From positions 201,462,581 through 201,526,580 of the forward strand of contig OY992537.1 of assembly GCA_963921195.1 (NCBI GenBank): a stretch of 64,000 nucleotides of DNA, written 5' to 3'. The notes beneath the pieces were generated by a model, which saw nothing but the letters and a program-made list of their open reading frames with translations, had not been told where the DNA came from and searched no databases. This document shows, one piece after another, positions 10,867 to 22,399 of the stretch (positions within the stretch are counted from its first letter, which is position 1; each line of letters begins with the position of its first letter). A program made the translations under genes and the position numbers. The stretch comes from Pegoplata infirma (taxonomy: Eukaryota > Arthropoda > Insecta > Diptera > Anthomyiidae).

Positions 10867-11401
10867 ATGGGCATTCCAGGCCAAATCACTTACTTTTCGA
10901 CTATTTTTTTTTATATGTTTTAGTGCGTATTAACTGCAGCTTGCACTCAAGCCTTTTGTACCAAGTTGGTGTTGAGTAATCAATTTTTCAAAATGGCGAT
11001 TTTTTAAAAAAAATTAAAAATTGGAATTTTCAATTAATTTTGATCAGTAAAAAATATAGCCTAGCAAAATTTTCTGTTCCAAATTATCGGTTCCAGAACG
11101 CATCAAATTACCCTGCAACCGGTTCTACTTAACATTCCAGAATCAATGATTTTTGTTTGAAATTGTCCCGAAAGCAATCGTTTTTAGAGCAAGTAGTTTT
11201 TTTGAAAAATAATTTTACATAGAAAATGTTGTTGTGATTACCGTAGAATATATTCTAGAACCTATTGAACCAGGAATTTGTTCCAAAAAATTTTCCTGGG
11301 AGATATCTTAAAAAAAGTTGGACAACATTTTGTTTGTATTTAAATGTAGTATTAGAAAAAAAAATATGAAAAAATTATTCGAAGTAATTAAAACTTATTT
11401 T
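10867..11401. mobile_element. Single-ended element with TGGGCATTCCAGG terminus
   Basis: The terminus TGGGCATTCCAGGCC sits at a TA in a mini-me copy, as does the TGAGGCATTCC foldback at 11433. This suggests a related element with TA duplication. No complementary end was found before 11402, so it is truncated or diverged. The rest is AT-rich and non-coding. Confidence 0.4.
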
Positions 11402-11951
11402 TATACCCTCCACTCTAGTGATAGAGAGTATATGAGGCATTCCACACCAAATGTCCCGCTACAGAAAAACATGTGTCCCGTAAATTTCTGAATAGGTTGT
11501 TTGGATAGCCCTATATGTAACTAAGAAAATTGCGTTTTTGGTTTTTCAAATTTTCGAAAACTGGGCTTAGGAGGCGTGGTCAAATATTGGAAAAATGGTA
11601 AAATTTGTGGCGAGTTGCCTTGATTAAATATTTATCACATTAAAACGGAATGCACCACAATGTCTAAAATTTACGTTCTTATATAGTTTTGTATGTGCTA
11701 TCGATTAAATTTTTTTTTTTGGAAAATTTTCAGAACCCGTTCTGAAATTTTCCATTTTTTAAAAAAGTCAATTAATCAAAAATCCGGCCACTTTTTTTTT
11801 CTTTTTTATTTATTTTTTTAAGTTTTTTAAAAGTTTAGATGTTTGTCCATCCACACAAAAAAAATCAGAAACACGTTCATCTTTTTTTTCGAGAAAATCG
11901 CATTTGAACTTTAAATTTCATAACAATTTTGTTATTTGCTTGTATTTCTTT

Positions 11952-13755
11952 CAAGGTTGGCAATCGAAACGAATAACGGTATCGATATCGGTATTGGTAT
12001 CGTTTTTTTATTTATTTCGGTATCGGTATCGGTTACGGTATTTGAGTTGAATCGGTTACGGTATTACCGATACCGAAACGTCGATACCGGTACGTACCGG
12101 TATATGCGAAAAATATAAAAACGCACAAAAACTTTAAAAAAATATTTTTTTTATTTTTATTACTAAACACGTATTTACGTATTTATTTTTAGCATTTGTA
12201 TGCCCTCTAAAATGTGAAAAAATAGCGTTTTTTAGGGGGTCGGCGGAGAAGTTGCCGGTTCACACCTACAAAAGGGGCCGGACAGAGAAAACTGTAATTT
12301 TCTTATCCCCTTGATCCAAGAGCAGGACTTTGAAGTTATTCTGACATAAAAATGTTTCATTTGTTTAACAGTAGAGAACACCTTTTTCGAAAAAATATTT
12401 ATGTATGAAAAAGGTGGAATTTCGGGTAAATATGGTTAAGAATGTTAAGTCTCATCTTTCTGCAATTAAAAAAAACTATCCTCACTTGACTACCGCAATT
12501 TATATGTCCATGAAATGCAATACAAATCAGTACAGAAATTGTTTCAAGCTTAAAAGAAAATTTACCATTTTTTGATTGTCGGCTTTTAATTTTTTTGATT
12601 ATTTTTAAATTTTTTTAGATTTAATTTATTATAAAATTCCCTAATTTGAATCAGTTTGAAACTATTTATTTTAAAAATAATGAAATAAATTAATAAAATA
12701 GCAAATAAATCCAAACATTAAAATTGCATAAAAAGTTGAAATGCAGGCTTTTCTGGGATAACGGCACATTACAATTTTTTGTTTTACAAGATTTTTGAGA
12801 TCATCGGGTGTTAATTACCCTAAAAAAGTACCTTTTTCAAAAAAAGAAAAATTAAATCTTGGTCCAAAATGGGTTAAAAGTAAAAAAAAAATATGTAAAA
12901 AAAGTAGAAAAGTTAATTCTTAGCCGAATCCATGAATACCCTCCACAGTGTTCTTTTAAAGTGATAGTTAGTTTTCGAACGTGAAAAAAATTAACAATTT
13001 TGATTAGAAATATTTTATTTTGTGTTAAAAACTTTTTTTTAAGTCATTTTTAATACAATTTTTTTTTTGGGGTGTAAAATTTTTTTCGAGTGTAATTTTT
13101 TTTTTGTTTAATTGTAAAAATATTTGTAAATGAAAAAAATACTTTAAACATTTTTTTCTGACTCTTAAATGTTTTTAAAGCTGGTTTATCGGGTTTGTCA
13201 ACACGTGAACTTCACGGTTTCGCTAATAATTCTTTAACCACGAAGTCCTATAAATATAAAAAAAAAATCCTTGGGCACCCACATCGCGGATTAAATAAAA
13301 ATCTCCAAAAAACTAAACTAAGGGCTTCAGAAAGTTTCTATTGAGAGTCTAAATGACTTAAAAAAAATTTCGTGAAAATCAAAAATTTTCTTCTGCTCCC
13401 GCATAGCGGTTGAAGTATGACTTTTTGTTTGGAAATTTTTCTTAATCCTCGATGTGGGTGCCCATAGATTTTTTTGATTTTTATGAGACTTCGGGGAGGC
13501 ATTTGGATTACGACTTTTCATTAACAAAAACCAAAAAAATTTCAAATTTTCTTTTATTTATTTTTTGTAAAAAAACATGTTTTTTTAGGAAAAACCGTTT
13601 CAATACCGGTACGTACCGATACCGAAGGAAAAGGTTTTTGGATACCGGTATCCGATACCAAAACTGAGTTTCGGTATTGATATTGGTACCGGTATTCAAT
13701 TTAAAGGGTTTTGAAACGGATAACGGTATTGAAAAGGTATCGATTGCCAACATTG
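11952..13755. mobile_element. hAT-type element, TSD ATTTCTTT
   Basis: The terminus CAAGGTTGGCAATCGA is matched inverted on the right as TCGATTGCCAACATTG. ATTTCTTT lies on both sides (11944-11951 and 13756-13763). The 1804-bp interior has GGTATCGGTATCGG-type repeats near each end (about 11975-12110 and 13590-13735), a mini-me fragment (12899-13255) and a direct duplicate of a GGGTGCCCA block near 13270 and 13450. No transposase frame was found. Confidence 0.85.
12899..13255 (-). repeat. mini-me/DINE-1-like fragment, subfamily A, inside the hAT element
   Basis: It opens AAGTAGAAAAGTTAATTC, then ATACCCTCCACAGTG, and continues to CAACACGTGAAC and a TTCTTTAACCAC block. The GTCY region and terminal hairpin are missing. 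Confidence 0.65.
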
Positions 13756-14966
13756 ATTTCTTTGTTTTAAAGTTGCGAATGAGTAATATTAATTGCATAA
13801 ATATTCGTCATACGCTCTGTTGACACAAGAAATTACAAGCAAATTACTAAATTGTTATGAAATTTAAAGTTCAAATGCGATTTTCTCGAAAAAAAAGATG
13901 AACGTGTTTCTGATTTTTTTTTTGTGTGGATGGACAAACATCTAAACTTTTAAAAAAATAAATAAAAAAGAAAAAAAAGTGGCCGGATTTTTGATAAATT
14001 GACTTTTTTAAAAAATGGAAAATTTCAGAACGGGTTCTGAAAATTTTCCAAAAAAAAAATTTTAATCGATAGCCCATACAAAACTATATAAGAACGAAAA
14101 TTTTGGACATTGTGGTGCATTCCGTTTTAATGTGATAAATATTTAATCAAGGCAACTCGCCACAAATTTTACCATTTTTCCAATATTTGACCACGCCTCC
14201 TAAGCCCAGTTTTTGAAAAATTGAAAAAAAAAAACGAAATTTTATAAGTTCCATATAGGGCTATCCATATCACCTATTCAGAAGTTTACGGTACACAATT
14301 TTTTTTTTGCTGGACATTTGGTGTGGAATGCCTCATATATAAGTTTGTCATTCCGTTTGTAAAACTTCTAAATATTGGTCTATGATCCCATATAGTATAT
14401 ATATTCATGATCCTCGATCGATTTTAAGACGATCTAGCGATGTCTGTCCGTCTGTCTGTTGAAAACACGCTAACTTTTGAAAGGCTTTACGGAGGCTCCT
14501 GAAGTTTGGCATATATATTGGACACTTACCTGGTCAGGTTGGTATTGCAATCCAGCAAAATCGGTCCAAAAGTTATAAACAAAAGAGTGAATTTTGGCAA
14601 GGGTTTTTAGCGAATTTACGAGATAAAAAACCGGCTAACTTCCGAACGACACTTCTGAAACTTGGCAATATATATGCCGTTTCCCTGGTCTGGTTCGTTT
14701 AGAATTTCAGCCAAATCGATACAGTGGTTAAAAAGTTAATAGCAAAACCGTGAATTTCAGAATGGTTTCAAAACCGAGCTTTCGTGAACATTCGTGAGCC
14801 ACAAAATTACCTTACAAAGTATTTTTTTGGCACACAGAAACATTTTTACACTAAAAAAATGTACACTCAAAAAAAAATAATTAATATTTTTTTAAATTAT
14901 TGTTTCTGTAAAGACAGTCGAGCTCAGGCTCTAATTATAATTATGTATTATAATTTTTCGATTTGT

Positions 14967-15732
14967 TATATATGGTTTTTGAATTGAAAAAGTGTGAAAG
15001 AAAAATTTAATTTTTCTAAAAATTTAAGACATCCTGGTTTGTTTCTTACTAGTTTCATATTATCCAGTTATAATAATCTTCAGAAAAACTTTTAATGTCA
15101 AATTTATTTAGTTAATAGTCAATAGAACTCTATATGTGAAAATTATTAAAAATAATAAAAATAATATTAAAAATAACGACTATAAGTCGCCCTAAGTGGC
15201 AATATCAGTATCTTTGGAAAACTGGCAACACCTAACATTTGTATCTAAAATATAGACCATGTCTGGCAACGTTTGCAAAAATAAGTACGTAGATCAGAAT
15301 TGATGAAGGAGAGGAAGAAGAATAATGATTACTAAAAATAAAAGTTTATTTACATAAAATAGCAATAACAACACTTCTGTTAGAAAAACTACAGCAACAA
15401 CACCACTCGAATTGAAAAAATCAGATTTAGTTGATACTTGCTTAACAGCCTTCGTGGCGTATCGGTCTAGAGTGATTGTACGTTACAAGCAGTTAATAGC
15501 AAAGTATTACAGATGATGATGGGTTCAATCCTCGGCGGCTGCGATCTGTAAATAATTTTCACATATAGAGTTCTATTGACTATTAACTAAATAAATTTGA
15601 CATTAAAAGTTTTTCTGAAGATTATTATAACTGGATAATATGAAACTAGTAAGAAACAAACCAGGATGTCTTAAATTTTTAGAAAAATTAAATTTTTCTT
15701 TCACACTTTTCTCAATTCAAAAACCATATATA
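14967..15732. mobile_element. Foldback with 180-bp arms and a tRNA-like core
   Basis: The arms 14967-15147 and 15551-15732 are almost exact complements, beginning near TATATATGG and ending near CTCTATATGTGAAAATTATT. They flank about 400 bp of different sequence. This core is richer in GC and contains a tRNA-like promoter arrangement at 15447-15540. The duplication cannot be fixed because the ends lie in TATATA. The element interrupts a mini-me copy. Confidence 0.8.
15447..15540 (+). other. tRNA-like sequence with A-box and B-box candidates
   Basis: TGGCGTATCGG fits the A-box consensus of RNA polymerase III promoters. GGGTTCAATCCTC about 70 bases downstream resembles a B-box with one base missing. 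No cloverleaf closes, so it is not called a functional tRNA. It could be a tRNA-derived SINE head captured inside the foldback. Confidence 0.35.
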
Positions 15733-15905
15733 ATATTTTTTTATTTTTTTTTACAAAAATGACAAAAGAAAAGTTTTTTACTCAAAATAAGCTATTAATA
15801 ATCAAAATTGTTAATTTTTTTCACTTTAAAAAATTTACTATCCTTTAAAAAGAGCTTTGGGGAGGTTATTCAGCCAAGTCGAATTTAACTTTTCTACTTG
15901 TTTTT

Positions 15906-16455
15906 TTAAAATTTTGTTTTTTGGAAATAATCCTTTTTAAAAAAATTCATAAAAATTCTTAAAAGTGTTCTAATTTATAAGATCGTGGGATAACGATTAT
16001 TACTATTTTTTTTAAATTTTTTTGAAAATGGTGCGTCGGTGGGGGTCTATCGCAAGACCAACCCCATTCTCGGTGTGAATTTTTATAAATTTATTTGTTA
16101 CAGAAAACATATCAATTGGCTCAAACTAGGTGTAATTTAAAATTTGTCTGCTTAAATCATCAATTTCTTAGCCGAAATTAGCAGATTTTTCTGCTGAAAT
16201 CAGCAGTTTTTTCTGCTGAAATCAGCAGATTTTTCCGCGGTAGCAAACAAAAAAAGTTACAAGTTTTTCTTGTAATTTTACAAGGGTTTTTTTGAGTGTG
16301 TTGAACATATTTTGTTTTCAGGGTAAAAAAGATCTATTAAAATTCGAAAAAAAATCTTTAAACTCAAAGACTGGGGTAATTTTAGAGTTTCTGTATAGCG
16401 AGTCTTCAAAATTAAAGAAAAATATTACTTTAGTAAAATATTTCTTTAAGCCTAC
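15906..16455. other. AT-rich stretch with short tandem repeats
   Basis: Between about 16170 and 16235 a unit near 20-23 bp, TTTCTGCTGAAATCAGCAG, is repeated three times and is self-complementary. At 16243-16302 lies a solo end of the TACACTC family (GTTACAAGTTTTTCTTG to TTTTTTTGAGTGTG), matching 63625-63675. Its last bases, AAGCCTACTTTT, are half of a dispersed motif copy cut by the next element. Confidence 0.5.
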
Positions 16456-16459
16456 TTTT

Positions 16460-17557
16460 CACGGTGCCCTGGATAGGATTTAAATAAAATTTTGGTGTTA
16501 CTCCAATTTTTAAGTGGATTATGTTTTTAGACGATAAAAGAAAGAAAATGAGTCAAAAAAAAAGTACTAGGCGCTTTTTTTTTGGAGGGCAAAAAGAAGA
16601 ATTTCAAAAAAACAAAAAAGAATTTATTCTTTCAAATGCATTGAAATTTGTTTATATGGATGTAAATTCATCACATATTTACTTATCAGTGAGATTTAAA
16701 TATATGTATATGTAACATATTTTTCCAGATATGAGACTTAAAAGAAGAATTTCACTATTAATTGAAACTAAATGAAATATGTCCTTGTAAATTATTTCAA
16801 AATGTAAGTTCTTAAAAATTGTCAGTGTACTACTCAGACGGACAGCAAAACACAAAGTTGCCTCACTTTAGACATTAGTGAGTCATATAATTTTAAAAGA
16901 ATTTATACTTTTCGTTAAAAATGTTTTTTCAAAACTAAAAAAAATCTGAAAACGATAGTAAAAGCCATTGCAAAATGTGTTTGCAGTGCCTAAGGAAGAG
17001 TAAAACAATATAAATAGTTTGAAAAGAGATGCAGAAAGTGGTTGGGACTATTTGTTTATTGTCAATCTAATGGATGCACTAAATATCCTTTTTTAATATT
17101 GTTTATTTCGCCAAAAATCCTTTGAAAATTTTGTTTGTATTGTTAGGGTAACTGCCCCCTTTAAAAATCTAGAAACAGGACCAGTATTAAATGTGAAGTA
17201 ACCCCTAGAGTTAAAGTTTTCGTTAATTGAAGAAAAAATTTAATTTAGTCTAACTTAATAGTGAAATTATTCTTTTAAGTCTCATATCTGAAAAAATATG
17301 TCACATATATATTCAAATCTCACTAATAAGTGAATATGTGATGAATTTACATCCGTATAAACAAATTTTAATGCATTTGAAAGAATAAATTCTTTTTTGT
17401 TTTATTGAAATTCTTCTTTTTGCCCGCCAAAAAAAAGCGCCTAGCACTTTTTTTTCTTTTTTGACTCATTTTCTTTCTTTTATCGTCTAAAAACATATTC
17501 CGCTTATAAATTGGAGTAACACCAACATTTTATTTAAATCCTCTCCAGCGCACCGTG
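16460..17557. mobile_element. CACGGTG-terminal element, 4-bp TSD TTTT
   Basis: The termini are CACGGTGCCCTGG and the complement of CACGGTGCGCTGG, with inverted arms of about 340 bp. TTTT flanks both sides (16456-16459 and 17558-17561). Joining the flanks gives AAGCCTACTTTTAGGATG, a copy of the dispersed motif, so the site was intact before insertion. CAC termini with 4-bp duplications fit the Chapaev branch of the CMC superfamily; that is an inference. The 64-codon frame in the left arm (16521-16715) has no recognised product. Confidence 0.75.
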
Positions 17558-17586
17558 TTTTAGGATGTGTGAAAAATACTGTTTTT

Positions 17587-18513
17587 ACACAGAAAATAAT
17601 ATCGTGATTTTTTTTTTAATTAAAAATGGATTTGATATTAAATTTAACTTCAATTAAACATTTTAATTGATTCAATTAATGTTTTAATTGAATTTTTAAC
17701 TTTACTGAAAATAAAAATAAAATAAACAAACGAAATCGGTTTTGTATGCATTAGTGTTAGTAGCCAATGAAAAAATAAAATGCAAAAAACAACAAAAAAA
17801 AACTTTTGAACTATTGTTTTGTATATTTTGGTGGTAGCAGCCAATGAATACATAAAAGCAACAAAAGAATTTAGTTTTATTGTTTTCTTTAAGGCGAGCG
17901 GTCGTTGCGGATAAAGTGTTTTGCTAATAAATGTGTACAGTTGTGTTTTGCACATTGAAATATAATACAATTTTTTTTTGTTTCAACTTTACTAAGGCGA
18001 CAAAAATGCATGCAATAACAAGATTTCAAAATAAAAATGTAATTTTAAATAGTTATTGATATTTTAAAATACTACTATGATGTTTCTATGCAAAACTATA
18101 CCAAGTGTTTATATTTAATAAAAAAAAAAAAATTTCTTAATTATATAAAACAAAAACATTCTGTGTTTATTTATTTTAGGGTATTTTTTGAAGTTCATCT
18201 TTTAAAATTAAATTGAGTTTTGGTCTTTTTTCAATAAAAATTTTTATGTGAATCAATAAACCTATATTATTGATTTAGATTTTATATTAATTTTTTTTTA
18301 AGTTTATTTAATTACAATTTTAATTGGTTTTCCATTTTATTTTCAATTAAAAATTTAATTGATTCAATTAACAATTTAATTAAGTTTTAAAACTATTTTC
18401 AAACAAAATGAGTAATTAATATGCGCATTTTCGTGATACGTCCGAAATCAATTAATTTTTTAATTGAATCAACGAATTTCGTAATTGAAATTCATTTTTA
18501 TTTTTTTCTGTGT
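17587..18513. mobile_element. ACACAGAAAA-terminal AT-rich element
   Basis: ACACAGAAAATAA opens it and a run of T then CTGTGT closes it. Inside, ATTGATTCAATTAA-type palindromes recur near both ends (about 17650-17690 and 18355-18380). Two direct blocks with GCCAATGAA and AAGCAACAAAA lie at about 17760 and 17840. Isolated CTGTGT ends of the same style occur near 50350 and 61660. Non-coding. Confidence 0.5.
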
Positions 18514-18557
18514 ATGGTCTAGCTGTAGGATGCAGAAAAAAATCTATATATAGTGCA

Positions 18558-20361
18558 CACGGTGAGCCTCAGCGATGTTCAGGTTGAACTTTAGTGTCGA
18601 CGAAAAGTGTAAATGCAGTTCGATTTCTACATGATTAGTTGTCACAAAACTGTTTTCAGCGAAATCGTAGCTGATCGCATTCGCGAGATATCGCGAAATT
18701 AGTGATTTTATATTTTAAAAAATTTTGATATTGAAGTTTTTTAAATATTTTCAAAAACTGAGTATACAGTTTTCATTGTACTTATTTTAAGGTCACAAAA
18801 CAGTAAACATCGAAATCCTATCTTCTTTAGTTCGCGAGAAATCGCGAAATAACTTTTTTGTCAATTTTTGTTTTTCAACTTTTTTTAGGTTTTTTTTCAA
18901 ATGTTGTGGAAAGCTGATATGCACTTTAATGTGTACGTGATCGAAGGTCATAAGGATGTTGACATCAAAGTTGTGGTGTACACTGTCGCAAGATTTCGCG
19001 GAATTATTTATATATTTTTTATTTTTTTTTTTTATTTTTCAATTTTGCATGTTCTTTTGAAATGGTGTAAAAACGTGGTATGCATTTTTATTTGTACATG
19101 ATAAAAAGACATTAAACTGCTAACACAAAAGTCCTATGTGGTCAATTCTTTAAGGAATCGCAAAGTTAATAAATGGTTATGAATTATTTGAAGAAAAAGA
19201 GAGTGCATAATAATATTACAATACAAAATAAATGAAAAAAAAAATTGAAAAATTTTTCGCGATTTTTCGCGAAAATTAGCGTCAATATATAGATTTCAGC
19301 AGTTTTACCACCTTCAGTTACGGGCAATTTAAACTGCATACCATATACTTGTCGTTACTTAAATTTTTTTTTTTTTGATACCAAAGAAAAAAAAGTAATT
19401 TATTATAAAAGCTCGTACAGTAATTTTGCGATTTCTCGGGAAATTGATCGTCTATAATTTTTATGCTTGCAGTTTTGTCACCTCTAATAACCTCGAATTC
19501 AAACTGCATACCACATTTTTGTCGTTAATTGAAGTATATGTTTTTACAGACCACAAATAACACAAATTAATGAATAAATAGTAGATAAGCGAGTTTTTTT
19601 GCGATATCTCGAAGAATTAAGCAGCTAGAATTTAAATGTTAACAGCCTTATGACCTTTGATCAATAGCAAGTCAAACTGCATTTCGTGTTTTTCAACAAT
19701 GTTAAAGAAACTTCTTTTATTAATCAAAACAAGAAATACCCCCAAAAAGCTGTTTTTCGCTATTTCTCGCGAAAGTGAGCAGCTATAACTTTTTTGGGGG
19801 CAGTTTTAATTTCTTCCAGCATGTTCAAATCAAACTGCTTACCACTTTTTTTTATCATTTCTAAAGAACCGGGTTTAAAATATAATAAAAAAAAAAAATA
19901 TATATATATGATTACGCGATATCTCGCGAAATTTAGCACCTACAATTTTGATGTCAACAGCTGTGTGACCTTTGATCAACCACAAGTAAAACTGCATACC
20001 ATGTTTTTATGAAATTTAAAAAAATCATATATGAAGATAAAAACAAAAAAAAAAACAGCAAAAAAGTAATTTCGCGATTTCTCGCGAAATTGAGAAGATA
20101 TGATTTCGCTGTTAACTGTGTTGTGACATGTAAATAAATACAATTAAAACTGCATACCCAGTTTTTGAAGATATTTAAAAAACTTCATTGTCAAAATTTT
20201 AGAAAATACAAAAACACTAATTTCGCGATATCTCGCGAATGCGATCAGCTACGATTTCGCTGTTAACAGTTTTGTGACATTTATTCATGTAGAAATCGAA
20301 CTGCGCTTACACTTTTCGTCGACACTAAAGTTCAACCTGAACATCGCTGAGGCTCACCGTG
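18558..20361. mobile_element. CACGGTG-terminal modular foldback, 4-bp TSD TGCA
   Basis: The termini CACGGTGAGCCTCAGCG and complement are flanked by TGCA (18554-18557 and 20362-20365). The interior is an array of related modules of about 150-170 bp. About four lie in the left orientation (cores near 18680, 18835, 18988, 19150) and seven in the right (19258, 19428, 19600, 19759, 19916, 20070, 20222). Each module has a core like TTTCGCGATATCTCGCGAAA, an AAACTGCATACC block and a TGTGACCTTT block. The two orientations meet near 19200. It is probably a CMC/Chapaev-type non-autonomous element; the modules may be transposase binding sites. Confidence 0.82.
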
Positions 20362-20365
20362 TGCA

Positions 20366-21278
20366 TTAATATTTTTTTTTTCTTTCTATAAATTTCTTTC
20401 CTTTTTCTATTTCCTATTCTATTCTATTTTTTTTTTTGCTTCATTCTCTTAGCACTACTGTGTAATTCTATACTACAAATTACACTTTAAAATTATTTCC
20501 GTTTTCCTTTTCAAGACACAAACAAACATACAATTACACTAACAAAGTATACACAAACAAAGCTTTCACTTTTTATTTATAAAACTTTGCTGCACACATA
20601 CATACGTACAAATTTATACAAACATTAACAAACAACTGCAACAATATGTGCAGGTATTAAAAAAAACATAAGAGTTTTAAAGATTGCATGAGTTTTTTCT
20701 TTCTTACCAAAGGCATAATTTACAAGGAGGCCTAAACAAGCACATACCTTGTGTTGCAAATGAAACGCATAAGTAAGAAAATCAACATATTAAAAAAAAT
20801 ACAGATTGTATGTTTAAGTACTTTTATGGAATTTTAAACAAATCCCTAAAAGTAGGCAACAAAAACTAACATAGCCAAGGAAAAGCACAAGCATTTTACA
20901 ATTTGCAATCTACAAAGAAGTTTATGCTTAAAGATGCTGCTGTATATTTTTAAAAACTAAAATCTCAAAAAAATAGACTATGTTTTAATTTAATTAAAAC
21001 AGCCTTAAGATATGCCTTAAATTCAAAGCAAACACTTTTTTTTGGCAAAGTCAACTTTTATTTTGCTAGACAATGGCATTGTTTACAGAACAACAAAAAT
21101 GACTTTTGTGGACGTTTGTTTTAGAGTTTTTTTTGCAGTGTTTGTAAATATATGAATATTTTGAAAGTGTTGTTTGTTTTATAAATTTAATGTGTTTTGA
21201 GGTTAAACAAGTGAGAGTGTTTAATTCGACTGTGCCGAAAATTTTATTCATGAAAAAAATTTAAAAAATAAAAAAAAA
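20366..21278. other. Apparently unique sequence, possible leader-like region
   Basis: 20450-20660 is unusually varied for this window (CA-rich, ACACACATACATACGTAC) and ends in CAACAATATGTGCAG followed by GTATTA. That resembles an untranslated leader with a splice donor, but there is no supporting downstream exon. A motif variant, CCCTAAAAGTAGGC, lies at 20844. A mini-me subfamily B end (ACAAGTGAGAGTG, AATTCGACTGTGCCGAA) lies at 21207-21250. Confidence 0.35.
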
Positions 21279-22399
21279 AACAAGTAGAAAAGTTAAATTC
21301 GACTTTGCCGAATTTATAATTACCCTCCACAATGCATTTTTTAAAGAGCAGTAAATTTTTTTAAGTAAAAAAAAATAACAAGTTTGAGTAGAAATATTTT
21401 ATTTTGAGTAAAAAACTTTTTTTAGTCATTTTTGAAAAAAAAAAATACAAAATTTTTTTTGGAGTGTAAAATTTTTTCGAGTGTTATTTTATTTTTTTAG
21501 TGTAAAAATAAATCTGAGTGACAAAAATGACTATAGGCAAATTCGCCCAAAGAAAAATCGCCAAAAAAAGAAAATTAAATTTGGCCCAAAAACTTTTCAT
21601 ACAAATTTGGGCCTTATTTCATAGTTTTTGGGCGAAATTTCGAAATAAAAAATTGGGTGATTTTTCATTACGAAAAATTGCCCAAAAATAAAATGTGAAA
21701 AATTGCCCATTTTTAGTTTGGTTAGAATTTTTGTCAAAATCTTAAAATGTTAAAACCAAAATAAATTGCAATGAAGCAGCCAATTGAAAAAATTAATATC
21801 CTACATAGTGGAACAACCCTAAACAAATAGTTTATTCATGTTTTTTGAAACAATACAACGAATTGTTTTGTTTTTTTTATAAATTATATACTTAACTAAC
21901 CAAGAAAAAGCTGATGAACATCCTTCCCGTTGCACAGTGGTTCCAAGTCCAAATCTAGCTGGACAAAATTATTTTATCACTGTTTTATATGTTTATGGGG
22001 TTGCTGAGTTCAAAAAACATGTTTAAATTTTTCTAAGTCGATTACACTAATCGACAACTTTTTATTTTTTTTCTAATTTCAGTAATTCATTAATGACAAA
22101 AATGGTTTTTATGCAGAACAGAAATATAAAATGCAAAAACTTATTTTTTGAAAGTTTTGTAATCTCTAAAAAAAAATTTTTTTTTTGTCGAGAAGTGTAA
22201 TTGAAAAAAACAAGTGAGAGTGTTAAATTCGGCTATGCCGAATCTTTTATGCCCTCCAAAATGTAAAAAAAAAATAAAAAACCAGTGAGAGCGTTACATT
22301 CGGCTGTGCCGAATCGTTTATACCCTCCAAAATGTAAAAAAAAACAATAAAAAAAATCCAGGGGCGTTTTTTTTGGGGGGGGGGGGGGGGGGGGGTTGG

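Larger units (their letters stand above)
11433..14335. mobile_element. TGAGGCATTCC foldback with 0.5-kb arms, TA duplication
   Basis: The arms are 11433 to about 11943 and about 13830-14335. Termini are TGAGGCATTCCACACC and the complement, each beside TA. Comparison with the uninterrupted mini-me sequence at 10798-10815 gives exactly one extra TA, so the duplication is 2 bp. This fits Tc1/mariner-type elements, but the long arms are unusual and the superfamily is an inference. The hAT element 11952-13755 is inserted in the short spacer between the arms. A solo arm lies at 1108-1989. Confidence 0.8.
11402..15905 (+). mobile_element. mini-me/DINE-1-like element, subfamily A, split by two insertions
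   Basis: The first part is 11402-11432 (TATACCCTCCACTCTAGTG). It resumes at 14336 (ATAAGTTTGTCATTCCG), runs through the core, TGTCCGTCTGTCTG and the ACCACT blocks, and is broken again by the foldback at 14967-15732. It ends near 15905 with GTCGAATTTAAC and TTTTCTACTTG. The order matches the complement of the full copy at 7604-8466. Confidence 0.8.

Noticed and set aside
18640..20300. CRISPR-like array from regularly spaced palindromes
   Set aside because: The whole 150-170 bp unit is repeated, not a short repeat with unique spacers, and the array lies inside a transposon with terminal repeats and target duplication in a eukaryote.
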